Below are positions 38,080 through 49,829 of a stretch of DNA of 64,000 nucleotides, one piece after another. Under the pieces are notes generated by a model, which saw only the letters and a list, made by a program, of their open reading frames with translations, searched no databases and was not told the DNA's origin. Source of the stretch: Rostratula benghalensis (Eukaryota; Chordata; Aves; Charadriiformes; Rostratulidae). Position numbers and translations under genes: made by a program. How positions within the stretch are numbered: the first letter of the stretch is position 1; the number at the start of each line of letters is the position of its first letter. The DNA is taken from NCBI GenBank assembly GCA_013399305.1, contig VXAI01000082.1, positions 2,876,674 to 2,940,673 on the forward strand, given 5' to 3'.

Positions 38080-41000
38080 GATTTTTATTTTTAAAAAATA
38101 ATTACCATTCCAACAGGACATAACATTCAGACACCTTTAACATAGCTCTGTGCAGGAGATAAGGATATCTAAAATCTATTCTATTCTTGTATTAGTGTCT
38201 GATTCTGGGGCATTTATTTCACTTTCCTTTATTGTTTCTGCTCCTTCTGGTTTGTACGTACCTCTGCACAATGCCTCCTACAGATTTTGGGCTGCCTAGG
38301 CATTACTTTAAACCTAAAACTTGTCGTATGTGAAAGGTGTTACAAAACCAGAAACTAGCCAGTCCACAAACACTATTCTTGTCCTCCTCCAATTCCTCTG
38401 GGAAATCAGCTCTGCTGACTTTAGCAGAGGCATCTCTTGGACAGATGCTGTTGGTCTTTGGAAACATTAAAAAAAGAAGACACTGAGAATGGAAGAGAAA
38501 TTATTAAACATAACAATACAATGCAAAATAAGTATAATAGTAGATTAGAAGTAGACATCCTAACACTAGGCAGTAAGAAGACTGGTATCTTTACATACCT
38601 ACACAGTTATCTGGATAATGTTATATTTAAACATAATTCTTCTCTGCGGGTACATTTACTGTACTCTGATTCATAACCTCCTGTTAAGAAACACAGCTCT
38701 GTTAGTCTGATTCAACTCTAGACAGAAATAATTCCCTTGAAATAATAGATATGGGAGAGCAGCAAGATTTCTTCCTTCCCTCTGGGAATTAATACATTTG
38801 CATTGTTTTGTAGCCTGACCTTGTTTACAATTCTACTGTGTTCACATCAGTTATGCTTTGCATTTAAATATCTTACTGCATTAATTGTAACTTTCTAACT
38901 ACTTTCCTCACCTACTCAATGTATCTATAATGGCATGTTTCTATTCTCTCATTGAAAATATAAAATTCTTCAGGCACGGATTAAATCCTCAGTACATGTT
39001 TTTTTGTGCTTCCTGGCATGTAGGAGTTCCAAAATCATATATTAGCAGAACAAATGAAACCCCCTGTTATGAAAAATGAATGTCCCAACTCTTGATGGCT
39101 ATTTACATCTGACCCCTTGCAGCCATACTGCCTTGATTCATAACATCTCTCTTTTTGTGCTACCTCCAAAATTTCCTACCTATCTGAAAGGGTGAACCGT
39201 CCCATGGATCAAGGTTTGTTCAAAGCTGCACATTTCTGTAGGAGAACCTTTAGGAGAGCCAGTTGCTGTGTCTCAGAACAGCTGAGGAACTCAAAATTGC
39301 AAATGTAGTTCCTTTAGTGGCATCCAGCAGCATTTACTTATGGCATCCTTCCACTTGCGTGCTATGGATTTTCACAGAATTTACAGAAACTTAACACTTC
39401 AATACCTCTTTGAAATTGCACAAGAGCTTCATAATTTGCTTTAAGCCAGATAGACAACACTTGTGTATTAAAAAAAGCTCATAACAATATTCTAGTTGAG
39501 ATAAGAAAAAAATTATTTGTTATGTAAAACCCAAATATTTTCCAAATTCCATAGCTATACATATGAATACTAGTTATTGACTTTACTCAAATATGCAGTG
39601 ATTATATTAGTTTTCATCATTGACTATTCTTAATGCCATTCAAGCCACCATCTCTAAGTTTTCCATCAAATAAAAAGCCATAACATGTTACTTAAGTAAC
39701 CAATTACATACTGTAAAATAACAAATAGTAAGTGAGCAAATCAAACAGCTCATGATCAAATGAATAGGTTAAAGGCTACTTATTCAAAACATTATGCAAA
39801 TATATAACAGTATAAAAACATCTGCAAAAGCTGAAGTCACTTCATAGGTTCACAAGCAGAAAATTTCATGTTAATAATAATAATGAATTCTGGCTCAAGC
39901 TTTTACATCTAGGAAATCCATTTCCATAGTTATAATATTCAAATTGCATGCACACTGTGTGGATCTCATATAATAGTATTTTTTACAGGAGGTTCCCACT
40001 TTTAATTTTCATTAAGAGGCACAACACAATTCACACTTCAGTGATGTATCAATGCTCTAAGTCTCCCTCTCTCTGACATTTCCCATCCCGCCATCTTCCC
40101 TGCTGTGTATTCCCTCTTAACCTCAAAGGAATAGCACTTTACACTCAATCTTCTTTGAATGCACATTGCTTGATCTTGAGCAACCAGAGACAGTCACAGT
40201 ATCCCAAGACAAATTCTCATCAATTCTTTGCAAAATTGTACTTCTTTCTTTGTGAAATACCCTGCTGAATAGATAATAAATTTGTCTCTCTCAATCATGC
40301 TATGACCTGCTAATACAGTTTCTTGTTCCTCTCTCATTTCCTATGAAAAGATTCTAGCCATCAGTAAGAATCTTGCTATTAGTTTCAAGAGCACAAACTT
40401 TTATTTTGGGATTAAACATATCAGTATTTTGACTTAATACATCCTAAGGGCATGCAATTTAAAGGGGAAAAAAAAACAAACACAACCAAACAAACCCCCA
40501 CAAACAAAACCCTGCCTCCTCTTCTTTGACAGCACCACTCAATTCACATTAATGAAGCAAGCTATCCAGAAAAGGCATGAAGGACCACAGGCTTTAAACT
40601 GTTTTCTTATTATGCAAGTTTAACCATGTAATGTGGAACAAGGGAACAAAACAAAATGAAGAACTGAAGCCTGCTTACAACATGGAAAGGTCACATCATG
40701 TTACCCAGTATCAATAGCAATTACAAAAAATGTTACCACTTTAAAAATGCAGTTGCTTTTAATACAACCACTAGAAATCCCAATTTCATACGCAGTCAAG
40801 TAATGTTTCCGCGCAGCTTCCTAGTACTATTTATTGTACAGCCATTATTGCAGTATTGTTCCACTAGAGCTGTTGGATGCAATGCGGACTGACACATCTA
40901 TGACAGGAGGCTCCAGCATTCAAGGAAACAAATGACAACCCACATACTCGCTAGGACCAAAATAGATAGATATTGAGCAAAAGTTGCTTCAGATCATACC

Positions 41001-41418
41001 CCTTCTCTTTCCCCAATATTTGTAGTTCTTCTCAGGGTTCCTAATACAATTTCTTATTCTGATTTTCATAGCAAAACTGTTCAGTTGCAATTGTAATCTC
41101 CTATTAAAGGTCATATATTTCAAGAAGTTAAAAAGTTAGAATAAGAATTTTTCAGAAATCTTTCAGAAAACCTTGGACCAAAAAGGCATAATAGTGTGAG
41201 TAACACCATGAACATTGAACAGCAGAGACAAAATTAACAAGTGATTTGAATAAGCAAAAGTATTGTCATAGCTAAAATCAAGTCCTAGCTTTTCAGCTTT
41301 CAACAGAAAAGAAGGATTTTTTTACACTGGCCAAATCTAAAATTCAGAAAAATTAGAACTGAAATAGCAGCGTTTTTTACTTGGCTCAAAATCATTATAT
41401 TTATTGGGACTGAAAACC
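38080..41418. other. non-coding stretch, no gene supported
   Basis: No gene, RNA or recognisable transposon is seen. It contains an A/C-rich low-complexity tract at about 40467-40512. A piece near 39285-39320 faintly recalls the CR1/L2 line 'gcaaatgtagttcc' but is too short to call. Confidence 0.55.
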
Positions 41419-41473
41419 NNNNNNNNNNNNNNNNNNNNNNNNNNNNNNNNNNNNNNNNNNNNNNNNNNNNNNN
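41419..41473. other. assembly gap (55 N)
   Basis: A run of 55 undetermined bases. The size is not a round placeholder, so it is probably an estimated scaffold gap. Features crossing it cannot be judged. Confidence 1.
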
Positions 41474-42339
41474 TTTCCTTCAAGTAAATTTAGCTTCCTC
41501 ACCACTTCCACCACTCAGCTCTAGATTTGGTACTGATAAACAACAGAACAGGGGCTTGAATAACGCATGCTGTGCTAGTAGCCAGACGTACTAATGATTT
41601 TCCTGATGTCAAATTTATTCTGACTAGGTCCTAGACTTTTCATTTTATTAGATTACATATATTTTTCTTAATTTGAGCAGCCCATTTGTAATCAGTTCAA
41701 TAAATCTGAAGAGGATCACTTTTGTCAACTTCTTTTCCTAGCATCTTACTTAACTATAATTTCTATGCATTAAATTTCCCTGCATACTTCACACTTCCAT
41801 GTTCCTTTATGCATTTCAAACTTCTGACATAAAAAGTTGTTGCTGGCAGCAGTATCTACTTTTCAGGAAAAGAAAAACCAACTCTCAAAATTCCTTGAAA
41901 TGTGTGCAATTTTCACCGAAATAATAGAAAATGGTGTTGTCATTGCGTAGCACCCTGCAGGTGAACAGGGAGAATTTTCTGCTGTCCCTCTTGCCCCCTG
42001 AAATAGCAACTTACTTAAAATATCTGTTCCTAAACCAAGGATTCACTCCACTCATACATTTTAGCCTAGAAGATGAACTGTAAACACCCTGGTATACACA
42101 TTTTTGCTTTGTATCTGCTGTTTGCCAAATTACAGCACCAGTTTGCATAATAATAATAAAAAAAAGTTATCCAAATTGGTTTTGTTAGAGAAGGTTTACT
42201 AGGTTAATACCCCAAGGGACATAAAAACCTCCATGTCTGAATTTGATCTACAACACAGTGCTTGTATGAATTCTTTCTCTTGTATTCAATGCTTCTTAGA
42301 ATTATTTTAGGGCCATTGCCAGTAATCTCAGAGATTCCA

Positions 42340-43770
42340 TAGAGAAGAAAACCTTCACTCCCCTGCCTGTATTGACACCAGGGTGTGCCCTAACTCAGGT
42401 GCAGGACCCTGCCTTGTTGAACACAAGTTTGCCAGCAAGTCCTATTGACTGAATCCTCAAAGAGCTGGAATTTTGCTTTCCTAAAATTCAGGGTCCTGAC
42501 TTTAATCTTCACCCAACCCATATCCCTCAGGACTGCAAACTCCACCAGTACATGATCACTACAGATCAGGCTGCCTCTAATCTTGATGTCACAAATTAAC
42601 TCACACCCATTGATGACCATCTGATCCAGTATTGCATTCCCTCTGGTAGAACTGTCTATTACCTAGCTTAAGAAGTTATCCTCAATGCACTCCAGGAGTC
42701 TCCTGGATTGCCTACAGCTCACTATGCTACTTTTCCAGAAGATGTCAGCGTGGGTGAAGTCCCACAGCAGAACGAGAGCCCGCGAGCTCAATGTCTCCTG
42801 TAGCCAGAGTAAGAAGGCTTTGTCAACAGGCTCCCCCCGACTGGGTAGCCTGAAACAGACACCAGTCACAAGGCTCCCTTTGTTGCCCCACAGGCCCTAA
42901 TACCCATAAGCTTTCAACTTGTTTGTATCTAGTCTTCAGAGACAGCTCTTCACACTGTTTCTTGATGTAGAAGGCAACACCTCCACCACTCTTTCCATTG
43001 CCTGTCCTTTCTGAAGAGTCTGTAGGCATTGATAGCCACACTCCAGTCATGGGATTTATCCTACCAAGTTTCAGTAATGGCAACCAGGTGGTAGCTGCAG
43101 ACTCGCACTAATACCCTGTACCCCTACCTGCTGCCTGTCATCCCACACCTTGTTAGTGGCAAGCCCGATATTATTCCCCTCCTCCTTCAAGCCTAGTTTA
43201 AAGCTCAGTCAATGAGCCCTGCTAGCTTGTAAGCAAAAGTTCCTCTTCCCCCTTTCAGAAATGTGAACCTATCTGATGCCAGCAAAGCCGATGCCTGGTG
43301 CTGCTTAGGCCACCCCATTATTGAAAAACTCAAAACTGTGTCAGTGACACCAGCCACGTAGACATGTATTAATAGTCTGGGCCTGTCTGTTTCTTCCAGT
43401 GTCACTGACTGCAACTGGAAGGAGAGTTTAAAATGACCTGTTCTGCAGATTCCTTTACCAGCTGTCCCAAGATCCTGAAGTTTCTTTTTGTCACCTTTGG
43501 ACTACAAGTTGCAGCATCATTGTGACCCATGTGCAAGAGCAGTAATAGTGGGTAATGGTCCAAAGGCTGCACCAAGCTAGGAAGTTTCATAGTGATGTAC
43601 TTAACTCAGGCAACCTAAGACCCTTCCCTAAGAGGAGGGTCTGTCCAGCATATTGTACTCTCTGTTCCACTCAGAAGAGAGGTGCCTACAACTACAACCT
43701 ACCTTTTATTCCTTGTGGAGGTTGTTGCAACGTCAGGGGTCAGCCTTTCTGACCTTGGCAACCCTTCTGG
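42340..43770 (-). mobile_element. CR1 LINE, reverse strand, internally deleted
   Basis: Read on the minus strand, this holds CR1 pieces in order. First, the end of ORF1 with an SGNH/GDSL-esterase-like domain: VVVVGTSLLSGTES (43656-43699), then DHYPLLLLLHMGHNDAAT, then SDRFTFLKGGRGTFAYKLA (about 43205-43270). Then the ORF2 AP-endonuclease: ITETW and DKSHDWSV, SGGGVAFYIKKQ, VESLWV, WDFTHADIFWKSS, RRLLECIEDNF, SDHVLVEFAVL and LNFRKAKFQLFEDSVNR. At about 42420 the sequence jumps to the CR1 segment corresponding to 'FNKAKCRVLHLG' late in the reverse transcriptase and stops near 42340. Most of the polymerase and the whole 3' end are missing. The esterase GDSL serine block reads GTSL, and the endonuclease GDFN block reads WDFT. 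With several frameshifts, the copy is dead. Confidence 0.88.
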
Positions 43771-43779
43771 TGAAGATAT

Positions 43780-46700
43780 CCATCAATAATGTGCAAAAAT
43801 TTGACCAGAAAGTCTAATGAAAGGTGCTGGCAGTATCAATGGAAATATAGGTAACATGTTAATATTCGGTACTAGATTGACCATGGATAGAATATAATTA
43901 TCCATTTTTATGTCCACAATTTAGGAAGTAATTTGGAGAGTTCAGAAAAATAACTACTAGTTAAAGGGCTGAGAGCCTCCAAGATTTACACTGTATGTTA
44001 CATTCGCAGAAAGAAGGTTAAGAGGAAGTCACAGAGTGCCTAGATGAGAAACAAAACTTGGATTAAGGGCACTTGTCATTTTATAATCTATAACACCAAA
44101 GTAGAAAGAATTGGCTCCATGGGCAGCTAGGAAGCGCCAGATGTAGATTAAAGTCTGTGTAATAGCCCACAAAAACTGTATGTACTAAAACCAGTTTGAG
44201 GTGACAGATTGTATTCAACATAGAATAAGCAACCTTCACCTTGTTAGGAACTGCAGCAAACCCCTGGTTTATTTAGAGATAACCTTCTTCACAGAGAATA
44301 GTGTGGGGTTTAGTTATTTTCAAAGGGATTAAGTCAGTTGGGGAAAAACACTGTGTCGCTTCTTATTGTTAGAAACAGTGTCAAAATATTGCCCCTGCAA
44401 ATATCAGAAGAAATATCTATTAAAACACTTTTAAAATTGTTTTCTAAGTATAAAAATGTCTATCTGACCCTAACATTCCTCTCACCTGTGTTACGGAGCA
44501 TTTTAAACTACACAATAAGCATAATCCTGGAGCAGTAGAGGAAGAAAAAAATCCTATAAAGATTAATTATTACTGTAAAAGGAGGACAATCTACCACCTT
44601 TTTCATTTGATCTGTCATGCTAATTCAGACCATGCTGAATACTTCACTAGTTCCAGCAGTCAAATGCAAAGGATTCCTTAATGAAATCACTGACCACAGG
44701 CAGTGAACTTTGCACAGTACATGCAACTGATAAATTTGTGTGTCAGCATGCAGGCATCCTGGAGCCTGTTCCAGAGCAACAGTCTCTTTCTTGGTAACCT
44801 GAATAACAACAAGTATTTTCAAGGTCAAATCAAAAGCTGAAAAAAGGGAGGTTTGTACAGAACCCACACAAGCATCCATACACATGACTATTCCATGTGT
44901 AACCCTGTTTTGACAGTGTCACAACCAACTTTTCTGATTTCTCCTGCTGCAGCAAAAATGCATAAGACACTACCTCTGCCTATCACTTATTGGTGATGAC
45001 TATTCCTTGTAATTGCTAACATAGCCTCGTATCTGCAGAGGCAGATACTGATGTAGTCTATTTACCAGAACACAGAAACTATATAGCAGGAAATGACTAT
45101 TCAACAAGAAATGGACTTAAAATGCAGAGAAACAATCAGTACAAAGTTATACCTGTACTCCTCAACATCAGAGGGCTGCAATTCAGAGCTCACCATGAGG
45201 ACCTCAAGTGACAGTAAGCATTTTTCTGCAACAGCCAGACAGGAGCAGCAAGAGCACATGCTTTAGTCACACCACAATGGAGAAGTTTCTTGTCTCAAAA
45301 GACAGGACCCAACGTGAGATGCTGACAAGAGTACATCCACTGTCAGAAAAACACAGTACAATGAAATGCAAGCTCACTATCTTTCTTTTTCAGTGCATAA
45401 TGACCGATTCTTTATACAAGGAGATCACCTTAATAAACAGTACATAAACTCCACTCAGTCTGCTTGCACACGTATCAAGCTGATTATAAAGTTTCTCTGT
45501 TTTAAATATCCTTTTCTATGCTTCTACTCAGTTACCATTATTCAACTGTTACTATGATAAGAATCTTTCTCCAGCTACATGAATTACATATTTTGGTAAT
45601 TTTTCATAACCAAGAAATTAAATTCTCAGATTAGTAGTAATTATATATAGCAAAATACAGCTTTGGTATAATGATATAGTAATTGGAGTATTATGTCCCT
45701 AATATAAACCATATGCTAAATATAAAATCTCTGACAATACACCAGTAAACTGATGGTTACCTTAACACATGACTGGAGGACTTTATTATAGCCTGCAGTA
45801 ACCCATTTGAGTAACTGATAGGGAGGGCCCTGCCTCAGACCTAACAATTATTTCTGTGAAAAAGTCTCTTTTCCTCCTCTCATTAATTTGGATTAGACCT
45901 TTCTTATTGATTCAATAATAAAATTATTCAAGCATTAAACAATCTTACTGTTTTGCATGACAGTTGTTTCATTGTATTTAACTGGTTTTCCACTTTATTT
46001 GTCCTTAACCCTTAACTATGACTCCAAATTCACCACTTTTCAAAATAAAAGTCACTGAGATCTGTGACAGTAAGCTAAGGAGATACATACAACATCCAAG
46101 TTACACTACTAAGAGTAATGACGTTTTCATCCTTTTTGGATTATAATTGCACTACAGGGGATCAATTTACTGCAAAACAAGAACACGTTAAAATTTTGTG
46201 ACTTTTTTGTTGATTTTCCCTTACAGTACTGTTCTATGGAAGCAATCGTGTTGCTAATACCACTTTTTAACTTTTAGCTTAAGTTCAGATGTACCTGGAA
46301 TACACTTTTGAACTTTAAATACCATTAATATTTAACTATTGAACATTAAGTAACAGAATGCTGGTATTTGGTTTTCAGATGAGTTTACTCCTTTTACGAA
46401 TTCCAGAATATTGTAAGAAGTAGCCGTATTAGTTCACTTCGATTAACATACCATATTTCATAACATCACATTTCAACAGCAAATTGTTTGCTAGCAAGCG
46501 AATGCAGTTACAAGTTCAAACCTTGCAACTTCTCTGCCAATGCCTTTTAAGTATTAAGAGCTCATTCAAGCTGAAACATACATATTTATTATTTATTCTC
46601 AACTACATCTTTATTAATTAACATCAATACAGACTGACTCCTCAAACTGCTCTTCTGGAAGGGTAGAGGAAAAACTGCACACAAACCTTGTTTAAATAAT

Positions 46701-48440
46701 ATGATATGAACTAACACAAGAGTTCTTTGCTGTATCTATATTCTAGCAGATCCACTTCCAAGAGCTGTTCAGATACAGTTATTAAAGACAACCGTAAGTG
46801 TGTTTTGGCAAAACAGATCTGCTTTCTAGCTATTCAGAAAACACATACACAAAAATAATCCATCAATCCACTATGATTTTGTTTCCATATATACATTCTT
46901 ACCCTTGGGATTAGCTTTTTCCCAGGTCAATTTCATGAAACAATGTGAAGCCTTACTCAAACTGGTAAAAACAAATCTGTGTCCCTTTTCATCTTTGGGT
47001 GGAATATCCTCGGCATTATCAAAAAATACTTTAAAAAGCCTGTGGGGACCATTTGTCTTTGCTAAGACTGCGGAGTGTGCAGCTGCAGAGCGAGAGCAAA
47101 AGAAAAGAGGCAATGCTAGCAGATATCAAGAGGAATTTCCATTAATAGCAGTTTCATTCCAAGGTACTTGGGACATGGTCATCATTCATTTCCTTGTGGA
47201 AGAGACTTCAAGGTGGTGAATCTGGACGGTAATCAAACTGTCCAAGTATCAGGAACTGAAGAGAAGAACTACAAGATCTCCACACAGGTTTCCTTCCCAG
47301 CACAACCAACTACAACACATCTCTGGTGGGGAGTCCTGACAAGATTGTGATAGCTGAAACGAAGTAATTTGTTGTGTCTTTAAAATATTTGTAAAATGCC
47401 TTATTTAGGGTATTGGCCTTTAAATTGCTTGCATTTGAAAATGTTTGTTGCACATCTCACCAATTCTAAGGTAGCATTTCCTGTTTACTGCACACTTGTT
47501 AATATTTTTGACCTTCAATGTCCAACACTACGATCAGTTTTTATACTCCCACTAAAACCATAATCAATTTCGAAATTACTTTTTTTTTTTAAGCTTTTCT
47601 TATAAAGATATTCCCTTAGAAATCTGAAGACCAACTATAAAAGAACTCCCTACACAATTTTATGTTTCCATATTCAGCATACTTGGTTAGCATTGATTTC
47701 CTTTTTTCTCATTTTTCCGTACTAGCACGTAAGATAACATACCCATTTCAGCACACTGCAGTGCTGATGCACCAGCATAATGAGTGGTTTTGCCAATGCC
47801 CCTCTGGGGAAAGTGTTAGTAATTAACTGCAACTGACACAGCTGAGAGGACACAAAGAAAGCCTTTGTGGTGATTTCATGAACACTCCGGCTAATAGTCA
47901 AAAACGACTTTTACTTTCATTTTATGTTAAGTATAGACATTCAAAAAAACATTTTACTCCATTTTATGCACTAGAAAATTGTATTAAGTGCAAACAATGG
48001 ACGGAATATAAACTCAGGGTCACTGCAGATTGCACCACTCAAACCGTGTTTGCGTCGCAACTACTGCTGAGATATCCAAGTCTGTATTAAACTTTCTAGC
48101 AGTCAATGTCTATTCAAAAATAAAACATAAACATGTCTGTAAGCATATCTGCAGAAGATGTTGTCTCATTGTAGCCAAACTACTCCTTTCATTTCATCTG
48201 CTGTAACACAGGATTCTATCACATTCACAGTTGGTAGCAGAATTAATTCTCGCCCTCTGTTGATTTTTTTCAAAATACCTGATTATATTTTTGTGATGAA
48301 ACAGGGGACAGTGAATAAACAGATCAGAAGTAAGGAACAAAGGAAGAAAGCAATACAAGTATTTCTCTCTGTGTGTTTATAAATATTACACAGAACATAT
48401 GTATGCATTATGTATCTTTTCTGCTGATTACTCAAGTTCA
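43780..48440. other. non-coding stretch, no gene supported
   Basis: No family is recognised. The subregion 46870-47350 is a little GC-richer and is open on both strands for 240-315 bases, but neither translation resembles a known protein. 47580-47591 is a T tract. The rest is AT-rich unique DNA. Confidence 0.55.
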
Positions 48441-48447
48441 CAAGATA

Positions 48448-48528
48448 TCACAGAAATGTCAGAATTGAGAGGGACATAGTCTAGAGATCATCTAGTCCAA
48501 CTCCCTATATGTAACCCAGCAAAGCAAT
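48448..48528 (-). mobile_element. CR1 3'-tail remnant, reverse strand
   Basis: The plus strand reads 'atcacagaaatgtcagaatt', then 'agggacatagtctagagatc', 'atctagtccaactccctat' and 'aacccagcaaagca'. This is the reverse complement of a CR1 3' end with its short 3' UTR. About 80 bp remain, in the opposite orientation to the CR1 copies just downstream, so it is a separate insertion. Confidence 0.75.
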
Positions 48529-48644
48529 ACAGCATTCAATGAAAAACCCTGCAGGATTTTTGGTTTTACATCATGCTGATCTTGTACTAGTAAGGTATAT
48601 CTATTTTAGTTGTGACCAGTTTTCTAAAAGCAAGGGAAGTTATC

Positions 48645-48680
48645 TCCTTACACCCCACCTGGAGTACTGTGTCCAGCTGA
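48645..48680 (+). mobile_element. outer CR1 copy, left piece (interrupted)
   Basis: The short segment encodes [10 protein letters not shown], matching the conserved CR1 ORF2 C-terminal [10 protein letters not shown] block. It then breaks off in the middle of that block. The continuation ('ctgagggcccc...gacctgctggagcaagtccag') is found about 660 bp downstream at 49338, after another CR1. This is therefore the 5' fragment of a CR1 split by a later insertion. The left edge is the 5'-truncation point of the outer element and is approximate. Confidence 0.75.
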
Positions 48681-49335
<655 letters not shown>

Positions 49336-49829
49336 CAGCTCTGAGGGCCCCACGACAAAGACAGACCTGCTGGAGCAAGTCCAGAGGAGGACCACAAAGA
49401 TGATCAGAAAGATGGAGCACATGTGCTATGAGGACAGGCTTAAAGAGTTGGGGTTGTTCAGCCTGGAGAAGAGAAGGCTCCAGGGAGACCTTATAGCAGA
49501 CTTCCAGAACCTAGAGAGGACCTAGAGGAGAGTCGGGGAGGGACTCTTTATCAAGGAGTGTATTGTTAGAACCAAGGCGTTAAACTCAAAGAAGGTAGAC
49601 TTAAATTAGATATAAGGAAGAAACTGTTTACTGTGAGGGTGGTGAGACAGTGGAACAGGTTGCCCAGCGAAGCTGTAGATAACCTATCCCTGGAAGTATT
49701 CAAGGCCGGGCTGGATGGGGTTTTAAGTAGCCTGGTGAAGTGGGAGGTGTCACTGCCCATGGCAAGGGGATTCAGAACTTGATTATCTTTAAGGTCCCTT
49801 CCAACAAAAAAACATTCCATGATTCTATC
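49336..49829 (+). mobile_element. outer CR1 copy, right piece with 3' end
   Basis: It resumes the outer ORF2 at 'ggccccacgacaaagacaga', 'cctgctggagcaagtccaga' ([15 protein letters not shown] region). It proceeds through 'ctggagaagagaaggctcca', 'gggactctttatcaaggagt' and 'tgggaggtgtcactgcccat' to the 3' UTR and terminal 'cattccatgattctat'. Multiple stops and frameshifts show decay. Together with 48645-48680 it forms one 5'-truncated CR1 of about 530 bp before it was split. It was already resident when the inner copy arrived. Confidence 0.85.

Noticed and set aside
46871..47219. Endogenous viral element
   Set aside because: Neither strand's translation shows a recognisable viral protein motif.
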